DNA of 64,000 bases from Danio rerio (Eukaryota; Chordata; Actinopteri; Cypriniformes; Danionidae). The stretch spans positions 48,156,001 to 48,220,000 of the forward strand of contig NC_133176.1 in NCBI RefSeq assembly GCF_049306965.1, written 5' to 3'. The stretch's first letter is position 1, and each line of letters starts with the position of its first letter. This document shows, in pieces, positions 12,238 through 24,200 of this stretch. Below the pieces are notes generated by a model. The model saw nothing but the letters and a program-made list of their open reading frames with translations. It ran no database searches and had not been told where the DNA came from. A program made the position numbers and the translations under genes.

Positions 12238-13436
12238 GAGTATGATGAGGGTCTGAATATTTGTGCCAGTGTGTCAAGATAAAATTGCTTTATTATGATG
12301 CTATTTTAATGACAAATGTCTAATAATAGTGCTAAGAGCTTATTTTACTTTATATAAAATAATAATTAAATGGTGGATCTTCCTGAGTTTGTTCAGTGAG
12401 TTTAGATCAGTGGCTATTGGCTAAACAGAATATCCTCTAAAAAAAGACGTGCACAAATCATGTCCTGCTAGGAAGGTCTCAAATATACCACACGCAAATT
12501 TAAAGGACTCCATGATCGTGTGAGCATTTTCAAATGCACATTCAGCTGGTCATAAGTACATCTAACATATTTCATAAACGTATGAGGAAAGTAATCCAAG
12601 ACCTTCATATATACTGTACATAATTGTGTAAACATTTCAAATGTGTTTATGTAAGATGCATATGTGTGAGCATTTGGGGAAAATGTTTAATTATTGCTTT
12701 TGAATTGAGGAATTGTGTTTTGAATTTATGAATCGGAGGACGTATGAATTTTAAGAATACAAATGTATTATTTTTGAGACAGATCTGGCTCTATAGCTTA
12801 GACAAATAATCTTTTCATTCTCAATAAGTTCATGTATTATATTTAATTCATTCAGTAATATACTGTCATGCACAAACATTAGGACACTTGAATTCTATGG
12901 TTTTCAGGAAAAGGTCTGGACTTTGACTGGACTCCTGCCAAAGCTTGATTAGATGTTTTCTTTTATCTTTGTATCCGTGAAGTCTTAAGAAAAGTCCTAA
13001 ATTTCAAAAACAAAATTTTAGACCTTAAAAAGTTTTAAGTTTTAAGGACTGAAATATTTTGTTGTGTCTTAAATAATATTAAACAAATCTTAATTTTCCT
13101 CTGTCCAAGTAGAGCTACTCAATTGGGCCGAAATTCATCCAATCACCACCAACCCATCTAAATAAAATCAGGGAAAGAAAACTAAAAACAATTACACAGT
13201 TCCTCATGATAATAACAGAGCAACATATCGCTTTACGTTATCTTCCATTCATACAAAAACTATTTACAGAAGTAAGGAGAGTAGACATAATATTTATAAA
13301 TGAGCATCAAACTTAAGGTTTTATAAAAGAAATGCAATTGATTGAATAAAATTTATACTCGATTTGGACTAAAAGCTAACAAATATTAAAAAAATTATAT
13401 ATATATATATAAATTTTTTTATATTTGTTGGCTCCA

Positions 13437-13600
<164 letters not shown>

Positions 13601-14016
13601 GCCTCCACAATAAATATACTTTTACCATTTTAAAACTTGTCATAAAAACAGAAAGGAATAATATGTTGAAACAAGTGTATACAACTACTTTTTTGTTGTG
13701 ACACGTTAAAGTATGTCGCTAAAATTGTAATTACATTAACTTTTATTTTGTTGAGCCATTAGAAATAATCATTAGTGTTTAGACTTGTATAAGTCTAAAA
13801 TTTCATTCATAATGGTCTTAAAAATTCTTTGACTTGATGAAGCCTGTCGTATGCTTTGTTCAGAAGATGCAGCTTTGCATGCAGCTTTGCATACGTGCTG
13901 TTCTTTCGGGGTTTATTTTTAGCAAGTAGAGGCTTTCCTCTGTCAACCATTCCAGACATTCTATACTTGTCCTGTCTTTTTCTAATTGTACTGTCATGAA
14001 CTTTTTTATTTCACTT

Positions 14017-14508
14017 TAGGGCTGCACAATATATAGTTTCAGCATTGATAGCGCATTGTGATCATTCAATAGTAATATCGTGAGTTTATGCAATGTTTAG
14101 TCTGGATTATAAATGATCGTCTTACAAGTATTTTTGAGGCTTGTGACTGTGTGAGGGTTTTAAAAGCGTTTAGGCTTAAGAAACTGTACTGTACTGTAAC
14201 TTTGATGAATTTAAAATATATAAATTGTATTTAATTGTTCATAAACGAAGACTATGCAGTGTTATTTCTACATTTGTTTATTCAGTTACTGTACATCTGA
14301 GTCCAGTTCAACTCCTTGGAAAGTAATTAAATGCTGTTTATTCAGTTTTAGATTGTAGATCATTTTTTATTTTTTATGCATATGCACTCTCCTACAGAAT
14401 TGTCCCAATCAGTTTTTGCAAATAGTTATGCAACTAATTTCGTGAAATTATATCATAAAATAATCGCAAAATATCAATGTTAGATTTTTCCAATATCATG
14501 CAGCCCTA
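14017..14508. mobile_element. hAT-type element, 492 bp
   Basis: Ends TAGGGCTGCACAATAT and ATATCATGCAGCCCTA are inverted repeats typical of hAT. The flanking 8-mers TTTCACTT and CTTCACTC share a TTCACT core, consistent with an aged target duplication. It interrupts a Tc1-like transposase gene. Confidence 0.85.
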
Positions 14509-14755
14509 CTTCACTCGTTAAATGAAGCCTGTAGAGTCTGTGGTGAAGTTCTGCCATCTCTCTGAACTTTACACAGTCTGATTTCAGGGTGAATTTGCAG
14601 TTCTGGGAATTTGCAGTTCTGTCTTGCTTTGAATGTCCTCCATTTGTGAATAAACTTCCTAACTGTGGACTGTTTTACTCCTGCTAGATTAATGACTTTA
14701 TTGATCAGTTAATCAAAGGCATTTGTTTAACAGTGTCTGAGTGGTACTTACCCTT

Positions 14756-15006
14756 TTAAAGGGATACGTTACCCTAAAATAAAAATGTTTTGCCATTATT
14801 TACTCACCCTTCAATTGTTGAATACCTATTTGAGATGTTTTGAAAAATACTGGTTGCTGGTACCCATTGACATCCATAGGATTTTGTTTCCTATAGTGAA
14901 TGGGTCCCAGCAATGAGCATTTAAAAAACATATTTTATTATGTTCAACAGAAGAAAGAAACTTAATTAGGAGGTAATTTTGTTTTTTGTGTGAACTACTC
15001 CTTTAA
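14756..15006. mobile_element. Palindromic teleost MITE (AGTTCACCC type)
   Basis: Begins TTTAAAGGGATACGTTACCC and ends GTGTGAACTACTCCTTTAAT, with ATTTACTCACCCTTCA, CATTGACATCCATAGG and GTTCAACAGAAGAAAGAAAC inside. About 250 bp. Confidence 0.75.
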
Positions 15007-15264
15007 TTACGTAGTTAACAGTTAGGGTGTCCCAGTGTGTCAGTTACTCAAGACTTTTCCATGTTGGCTTTATTTTTGGTAAGTAAAAATGTCACGGTGC
15101 AGTATGTCATGTTGTTCGTCTGAGGTTTTATTTTTCAAATTGTAAGTCCTACTAAGATCATTTTTTATGATGTCCTGTCGCAGAAAATCACGGAGTTCAA
15201 AGGATGTCCTAACTGTTTTCAAATGGCTGTATAGTGAAATATTTTGTTTTGTTTTTTCAAACAG

Positions 15265-18200
15265 ATGCAGATTGTTTGGCCCTTCCTTGCTGCTGCTTTT
15301 TGTGCAGGTAAAAAAATTTGCTGCTTACACTTTTAAAATCCACTGGCTTAAAAGCAGCCCAATGGCAGCTAAGTAGCTAAATAATACAGGACAGAATGTA
15401 TTAGGAAAACATAAAAATTCTGTCAGGATTTACTCAACTTCAGGTTGTTTGAAACCTATAGAAATTTTAATGTTCTGATCAACACAAAGGGAGATATTTG
15501 GAAAAATATCAGTAATCAAACCAAGTGAATCTGTCTGCTGATGTAACATGAATGGGTGTAACTTGTAGTTATCAAGATGCCATTGTACCATGCAAGATGT
15601 CAACGAGATGTTGTTGCCAAAAATACTTACCAGAGAACATTTTCACCAATGAGTGTTCTCCAAATTTATCCACAACGAATTCATTCATTTATTCATTCAG
15701 TTTCTTTTCGGCTTAGTCCCTTTATCAAGGGTCACCACAGCTGAATGAACCGCCAACTTATCCAGCATATATTTTACACGGCAGATGCCCTTCCAGCTGC
15801 TGTACTGGGAAACATCCATACACACTCATTCACAAACATACACTTCAGACAATTTAGCCTACCCAATTCACCTGTACCACATGTTTTTGGACTTGTGGGG
15901 GAAACCGGAGCACCCAGAGGAAACCCACAGGAACACGGGGAGAACATGCAAACTCCACACAGAAATGCCAACTGACCAAGCCGAGGCTCGAACCAGCGAC
16001 CTTCTTGCTATGAGGCGACAGCGCTAGCCACTGCTCCACTTGTCAATTCATTTGATATATTGTTATATTCAAATTATTTAGCAACTCCACTTGCTGACTT
16101 CATCCATTTTGTCAGTTGACATTCAACCTTCTCTACATTGCCCTGTGTGCTTGCAAATAACAGTACAATGGGAAGCGTGTCAAGTATTAAAGCCTCTGCA
16201 ACTCGCGGCTGTTATGGTTGGGTTTCGGTTTGGAAAAGTTGTCGATCTCAAAAACGGTGATTGTTGGGATTAGGGTTAGGGAAGGTGTAGATTTTAATAA
16301 CTGTGATGGTTGGGTTTGTGTTTTGGAAAGGTGGGGACGGTAATATTGATAATGGTTGGGTTTAGGGTTGGGAGGATGTATACGTTATTACTGTGATGGT
16401 TGGGCAAGGTGTAGACGTTAATGATGATGATGATTGTTGGGTTTAGGGTTGGGAGAGTGTAGATGTCAATAACGGTGATGGTTGGGTTTAGGTTTGGGGA
16501 AGGGGTAGACTTTATTAAGGATGATGGTTGGGTTTAGGGTTGGGAGGGTGTAGACTTTAATAACTGATGGTTGAGTTTAAGGTTGGGGAAGGTGTAGACC
16601 TTAATAACTGTGATAGTTGGGTTTAGGGTTGGGGAAGGTGTAGATGTTAATAATGATAATGGTTGGGTTTAGGTTTGGGGAAGGTGTAGACTTTATTAAG
16701 GATGATGGTTGGGTTTAGGGTTGGAGAAGGTGTAGATGTTAATAATGATAATGGTTGGGTTTAGGGTTTGGAGATTGTAGACGTTAATAGCTGTGATAGT
16801 TAGGTTTAGGTTTGGGGAAGGTGTAGACGGTATTAATGATGATGGTTGGGTTTAGGGTTGTAGTAGGTATAGATGTTAATGGTTGGGTTAAGCTGTGGAG
16901 TTGGTGTAGAGGTTAATGACTAATGTACAGTCCCATCTACCGACAACACTGTTTTGACATGTAGGTCTCCATAACTACAAGTTACTCATTACTTCATGTT
17001 ATGCCCCTGTCTTGCAATCTGCAGACAGACCCTACTCAACCAAACAGATCTCACCATTCATTTAATGCTATAGTTGGAAAAAAGACTAATATTTCAGTTG
17101 AATAGGTGAGAGCTGTTCGGTTACTGACATTCTTCCAAACATATACCTTCATGTTTGGGTGAACTATCCCTTTAAGGGTCTTAAGCACTGTGCACTTTTT
17201 AATGTATTGTTAATAGCTACAGTCTTGTTTTATTGTGTTAGTTAAGCAAAGTCAACTGCTGACCTTATTGCAGATATAGATATATTCATACATACAGCTA
17301 GTGTTGCAGACTCGAGTGTTGATAGATTGGCTTTTGGCAAACCACTTTTGTATAGAGGCCTATTGAAACAGCTGCAATTGAGGCGTGTTCTCTCAGGAAT
17401 ATAATCACTGGGTTATTACATCAATGGGTGGGAGAGATGCCTTTGACCTGCATTTGAACAAAAACTGCACTACACACATACACAAATTCAGCCAACACAT
17501 GCTTTACCCAGCATTTTAGTGAACAGATAATTGCCATTAATGAAGAAGGATTTAGACGTTGACAGTTGAATCATTGGTTATAATGACAAAAAAAGAAAGA
17601 CAAACAGCAAAACAAATGGATTTTTACATGGTTCTAATTGCTGTCATTTGTAATAAACTTTTACTCATCTTACAAACCACCACCATTTCTCCCTTTAGTG
17701 TCAGTCTCTGCAGTCTCTACCTATCGCAAAGCTATAGACCATGGCAATCAGCTGATTCTGGAGCTTCCAGAAAGGACAGATAAACTGGAGTTTGCTTCTG
17801 CTGATGAAACTGAACATTATATCATCTGGGAAAACAGATTGACAGCTTGGTACAGTAGAACCAAAAAAGGACACGTGACCTCTACCAATAATGGCTGGAC
17901 ATTCAAAATCCAACAGGCTACGTTTGACGATGAGGGGACCTATCTCGTGCGCAACATCTTTGGCTCAGCCATCTCCAGTTATACAGTGAAGGTCCAGAGT
18001 AAGTAGCATTTTAAGTGATTAAAATCTTTAATGACTGTCCACATATTCTTACTCTTCCTTCACGTTTTTACTGTCTTTCCTCTCTTACAGCCAACACTGA
18101 TACCATTCCGCGTATCGCTGGAGAAACTCTGAAAATACCACTGAGAGGACTCAAAATGTCTAATGTCACGCTTCGCTTTTACGATAATGATTCAGCCATC

Positions 18201-21200
18201 ACCCTGGTAGAGAATGGAGTTCCTGTAGGCAAAAACTACCGGGACTACTATAACCGACTTAAAGTGTACTTGAATTCAATTGAGGTTGTCAATGTCAACA
18301 CATCAGACTTGGGTAGATACGAGCTCACCGATAAGAAAGGCAGACTGATCTCAAGCAATACAATGATACTAGTTGGTAAGAACAACAACTCTTAAAATTT
18401 TGGAGTTATTTACAAGCATGCATTATAACAATGTTGATCTGCTTGGTCTTGGCAGGATAGATTTGCTCTGCTGCTGCTGCTTTGATTATTGGTGCAGAGC
18501 AAGTATTGAGATTTGCTACTGCCAGTATAGTCACAGACAATTTAATTTTTGTCTGAGAACATAACAAGCTGTTTCTGCAAACACAACATGTATGGAACCC
18601 ACCAAACAAGGCAAACAGACCCATGAAAACTGAAGCTGTGTTGTGTGTTTACAAATTATCAATTAGGAACATGCATTTTACAACAGAAGTTAACTAACTT
18701 TAACAAGTTAAACACTCCCCCAGAACAGGCTGATCTATTGGCGAAATGTGTCTATTTCTTTTCTTGCCGTTAAAGGACTGCATGTTTTACTATCTATGTG
18801 CACCTGGGCTACCTCGCCTAATGGCTTAACTCTAGGGAACTAGACTATATGTGCCTGGGCTACCTCACTATATGGCTTACCTTTAGTGAACTAAAATATA
18901 TGTGACTGGGCTAACTCGCAGAATGGCTTAACTCTAGTGAACTAGACTATGTATGCCTGGGCTACCTCGCCAAATGGCTTAACTCCAGAGAACTAAACTA
19001 TATGTGCCTGGGCTACCTCGCTGAATAGCTTAACTCTAGGAAACTAGACTATGTGCCTGGGCTACCTCACTAAATGGCTTAACTCTAGGGAGCTAAACTA
19101 TATGTTCCTGGGCTACCTTGCTGAATGGCTTAACTTTAGTGAACTAGACTATATGTGCCTGGGCTACCTCACTAAATGGCTTAACTTTAGTGAACTAGAC
19201 TATATGTGCCTGGGCTACCTCACTAAATGGCTTAACTTTAGTGAACTAGACTATATGTGCCTGGGCTACCTCACTAAATGGCTTAACTTTAGTGAACTAG
19301 ACTATATGTGCCTGGGCTACCTCACTAAATGGCTTAACTTTAGTGAACTAGACTATATGTGCCTGGGCTACCTCACTAAATGGCTTATCTTTAGTGAACT
19401 AGACTATATGTGCCTGGGCTACCTCACTAAATGGCTTAACTTTAGTGAACTAGACTATATGTGCCTGGGCTACCTCACTAAATGGCTTAACTTTAGTGAA
19501 CTAGACTATATGTGCCTGGGCTACCTCACTAAATGGCTTAACTTTAGTGAACTAGACTATATGTGACTGGGCTACCTCGCAGAATGGCTTAACTCTAGTG
19601 AACTAGACTATGTGTGCCTGGTCTACCTCACTAAATGGCTTAACTTAAGTGAATTAGATTATATGTGACTGGGCTACCTCGCAGAATGGCTTAACTCTAG
19701 TGAACTACTAGACTATATGTGCCTGGGTTACCTCGCTAAATTGCTTAACTGTAGTGAACTAGACTATGTATGCCTGGGATACCTCACCAAATGCCTTAAC
19801 TCAAGGGAACTAAACTATATGTGCCTGGGCTACCTTGTTAAATAGCTTAATTCTAGTGAACTAGACTGTGTGGCTGGGCTGCCTCGCCAAATGGCTTAAC
19901 TCAAGTGAACTAAACTATGTGTGCCTGGGCTACCTCGCTAAATGACTTAACTATAATGAACTAGACAAGGGGTGGCCAACCCTGTTCCTGGAGAGCCACC
20001 TTCCTGCAGATTTCAGTTGCAATCCATATCAAACACACCTGCCTGTTATTATCACGTGGTGTTCAGGTCCTAATTAATTGGTTCAGGTGTGTTTGGTATG
20101 GGTTGCAACTGAAATCTGCAGGTAGGTGGTTCTCCAGGAACAGGGTTGGCCACCCCTGTACTAGACTATGTGTGCCTGGGCTACCTCAATGAATGGCTTA
20201 ACTCTAGTGAACTAGTCTAGTGTTACAAACTAGTGCTGCAACAGAGCCTGTGCTGAAACCACCTTTAATTATCTGGATTATTTTCAAGATTTGTGTTGTA
20301 TGAATCAGTATTCACCATCTCTCAATGTTTTTCCTTGTCTCATCTCTTCAAATCTGACTATAGATCATCATCCGTTTACTCCTAATTTGGGTCTATTAGC
20401 CATTCTGCTGGTTGGCGTTCCTGGTGGAATCTGCTATTGCTGCCGAAGAAGATTGTGCAAATGTTGCCGGACCTCCAAATCAAACACTCACAGCGCCACC
20501 TCCCCTAATTCTGAACCAGTGTCTATACCTTGCAATGTGATTGATCCAGTAAGTCCCGAAGGCTCTGACCTGGTAAAATAAACATGAAGGTTATTTCCCT
20601 CTTTCTTAGATCATTCTAATAAGTGGTATATAGATAACAAACATCCTGGCAATGACCATGGGCTGCATACGAAATTGCCTACTACTCAGTAGGTACTGCA
20701 TTTGAATGTACTACTGGACCGTTAGAAAAGTAGGTTTTGTACAGTATGAATGTCAGTAGCATGAATGGAAATCTAACGTACTGCATTCGCCATTTTGTCA
20801 TGATCACATGACCCACCTGCGTCAGTTGCTTCACTCTCATTCATGAATGGTCTCGCAGTGCATCATGGCATAGTGCAGTGTCCATCAGATGCGCACTTTA
20901 TAATCTCATTGGAAGTAGTAGGTCATCAGGGTCCTTCCCGTATACTGCTTGGTAAATTCTGTGTATTTGGACATACTACTCTGCTCGTATACTGTTTTTA
21001 ACATACTATATATTATGGAAGTATGTGATTTCAGATGCAGCCATGCTTTTGAGAGTGTAAATAGGTGCTAACTAAAGAACACAACAAAAGTGAAAAAACA
21101 GCAGTTAAGTAAGCATCTGTTGCATCTTATTGGCAGATAAGGTTGTTAAAATAGTAGTGTTAGGTAGCATTTGATAGTTTAATTATAAAATAATTGAATA

Positions 21201-24200
21201 TGTGAGCTTAATAAATTTGTTTTCTTTGCCAATTGCATTGATGTTAGAGTACAGCCTGGCTGTCTCAGAATTATATTGAACCAAAAAAGGCTTGCTAAGA
21301 ATTTGTTACAAAGTAGTGAAGCATGATGGCTGAAAGAGCTCAAGCACACTGTAAGTTAAAGAGAGAGTTCACCCAAAACTGGAAATGTACTTACCCTCAA
21401 GTGATTGCTAACCTCTTTATGTTTCTTATGTCTGTTTAACACAAAATAAGATATTCAGAAAAAAGCTGAAAACCTGTAACCATTGACTTCCATAGTAGGG
21501 AAAACAAATACGATGGTTACATGTTTGCAGCTTTCTTCAAAATATCTTCTTTTGTGTTCAACAGTAAAAAAGAATCTCATAAAGGTGTGAAATAAATTAA
21601 GTAATATGAGTAAATAAAATAAAGAAATAACAAAGTAAATGATGAGAGAATTTTCTTTTTTTGGGTGCACTGTCCCTTTAAAAGGAAATACCCAAATAGA
21701 AAACAACTTACAAATTGAGAAAACACTTTTATCAATTTGCCAACACACATGCAAGCAAATTCTCACTATAATCGAATCCCGAAAAAGTGACAAACACGGC
21801 TGCTTTCTGTTTAGAGTCAGCGGTTCTGTTGGAGATCTGAGAGGGGAGTTGTAGTTTGTATATGTTTAGCCCTAATAATCTATATCAGTGGTTCTCAACT
21901 GGTTTGGATATGGGACCCACATTTTTACATGGTCATCAAGCCGCCACCAAAATTTTTAGGAACTATAATACAATTTTAGGAATTATAATTATTTGTATTT
22001 ATTTGTTAACATACACAAGTAGTGACAGATAAATCCTAAGAAAATCCCCAAGACTTACAAATAAACTATATTTAATTGCTGTCATTTAACAAAATGTATC
22101 AAATTACAGAGTAAAAGCGACAAATACTGTAAACAGTGGTTAGAGTAACGAAAGGTTCAGTTACCATGAACTAAACTGTTAATAAAACATGTTGTCTAGT
22201 TTCTAAATGTCGTTTTAATTTAGAAGGTTTCGTGCTCTCTTGAGAGCACCTCACTGCTTATGACACACTGATGCTTTACGTTTTTTTTTTTTGTCGTCAA
22301 TATATGTAAATCCATACTTTACATTTTCGGGGTCCTACTTGCGCTTTGACTTATCTGTTGCTATAATTAAATAAAATTTCATTTGTCAAATGGTCGTGCA
22401 TGCATTTCAAAATAAAAGTCAAAATAAGTAAAAAATTTAACTTTTGTATTTTTTTTGACCACACACTCTGCGACCCACTGAAAATGTTTCTACGACCCAC
22501 TTTTGGGTCGCGACCCACCAGTTGAGAAACACTGATCTATATCATAATATAACCATATAACCAGGGAATTAAGATAAAGAAAAAACTCAACTCTCATGTC
22601 TCCGACAACACAGCTAACTCTAAACCAGAAGCAGCCAGGCTCATAATTTTTGGGGAGCCCTTACACTCTTCTGTTGCGGTCTGCGCTATTTGCAGCAATA
22701 TACTGCATTTGCATGTTGTAAGAATTTGCATGTGTCTCTTTGATTCATATGTTTTTACAATTTGTTAGTGTTTGAGCTCTCTCAGGCACCTTTGTAGAGG
22801 ACACACACCGGTTATTAAAATCCACCTTGAGGCTTGTGTGAATACCATGCTCATCACGCTGTTAATGCTGGTTTGCAGTTTGCTGTAGGTCTTTCTGGTG
22901 ACTAGTATAGACAGGATAGCATTTCAGGTGTACTTATCCTCTTACTAAAAAAGAAGTAAAAAGGATGTGCTTGTGCTTGTTTCTATTAAGAGCATTAATC
23001 CTGGAGGTATGCCTCAAAGCCCTCTCTATCCTGCTGTACCTCAACCCGGAGTTTCCCCAGGTCATCCTTCCAATTGGAATCAACCTGCTCCACCCTACCA
23101 CCCATATACTCATGAGGTACATCCAAACACTTTTGCTTTTCACTTTATATGTTTATTTTTAATATTAAGACAGCAAGCAAATACGTAAAAGGTAAAAACA
23201 ACTCCTACTAATGCATTATTGGTCCTGAAAGGAGTAACAATACTATTGGCATACTATTACACACTCCTCCTCTTCTTCTTTTTCTTTGGCCTTAGTTGCG
23301 GGGTCGGCTTGGCGTACTATTACACACTGTATTCCAGAATGTATTATATTTTAGTGTGTATCTACTATTTCTTCAGGCAGCAACTTTCTCTCGTTCCTCC
23401 AAAATGTTTAATTATCCCTATTATACAGACAACCACTTAGATTAGATTCTTTTAACAATGTGTTTGGTCATTATCACTGTAAAGAGTATTACTAATTATT
23501 TCTCCCATCATTTTAGGGTTATAATCCTGTGAATGTGCCTCAAAACCCTGTCTATCCACCTCAATCTGCACCCACTCATCCTCCCCAGTGGAATGACCCT
23601 GCCTCCCAGAACAACCCATTTCCAAATCAGGTACATCCAAGCTCTTTTGCTTTTAGTTTTATTGATTTATTTTAAATGTTAAAACAGCAAGCGAATACGT
23701 ACAAGTTAAAAACAACTCTTAATGCATTATTGATCCTGAAGGTAGTAACATGTGGTTCATTGTTTGGAGAGCACAACTGCAGTACTGTAATATACTATAT
23801 TCTTTAATATTGTATTGTATATTAGTACTATTAATTTAAAGTAGATTCCTACAGAAGCCTTGTGTTCTCACTGTAAAGAGTATTACTAATCATTTCTGCA
23901 TTTTTCCATCATTTAAGGGCTTTAATCCTGGGAATGTGCCTCAAAACCCGCTCTATCCACCTCAGTCTGGACCCACATATACTGAACCTGCCTCCCAATA
24001 CAACCCGTCTCCTGCTATGGTACATTCAGATTCTTTGCAAAATGTTCAAAAGTTCTGCAATTGTTATTTTGTTTTGCACTGTTATTTAGTGACCTGATCA
24101 AAATGAGAGAAAAACTTACAACTTTCTACATTTTTGATTGGTTGCTTAGTCTCTTGTCAAGTAATCCTGATAGGAGTAAATGAGAATGAGGCCTGTTTTA

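Larger units (their letters stand above)
15385..17176. mobile_element. Composite of palindromic MITE expanded by nested repeats
   Basis: The left end resembles the AGTTCACCC MITE (AAAATTCTGTCAGGATTTAC near 15412) and the right end is its partner (GTTTGGGTGAACTATCCCTT, 17153-17172). Inside, AACTTGTAGTTAT near 15561 is inverted as ATAACTACAAGTT near 16971. A SINE and a minisatellite fill the centre. It lies in intron 1 of the Ig gene. Confidence 0.5.

Noticed and set aside
16205-16915. Interstitial telomere repeat
   Set aside because: Contains GGGTTTAGGG-like words but the period is about 45-50 bp, not 6 bp.
18798-20218. CRISPR-like regular repeat array
   Set aside because: Units are directly adjacent with no unique spacers, and the context is a vertebrate intron; it is a minisatellite.
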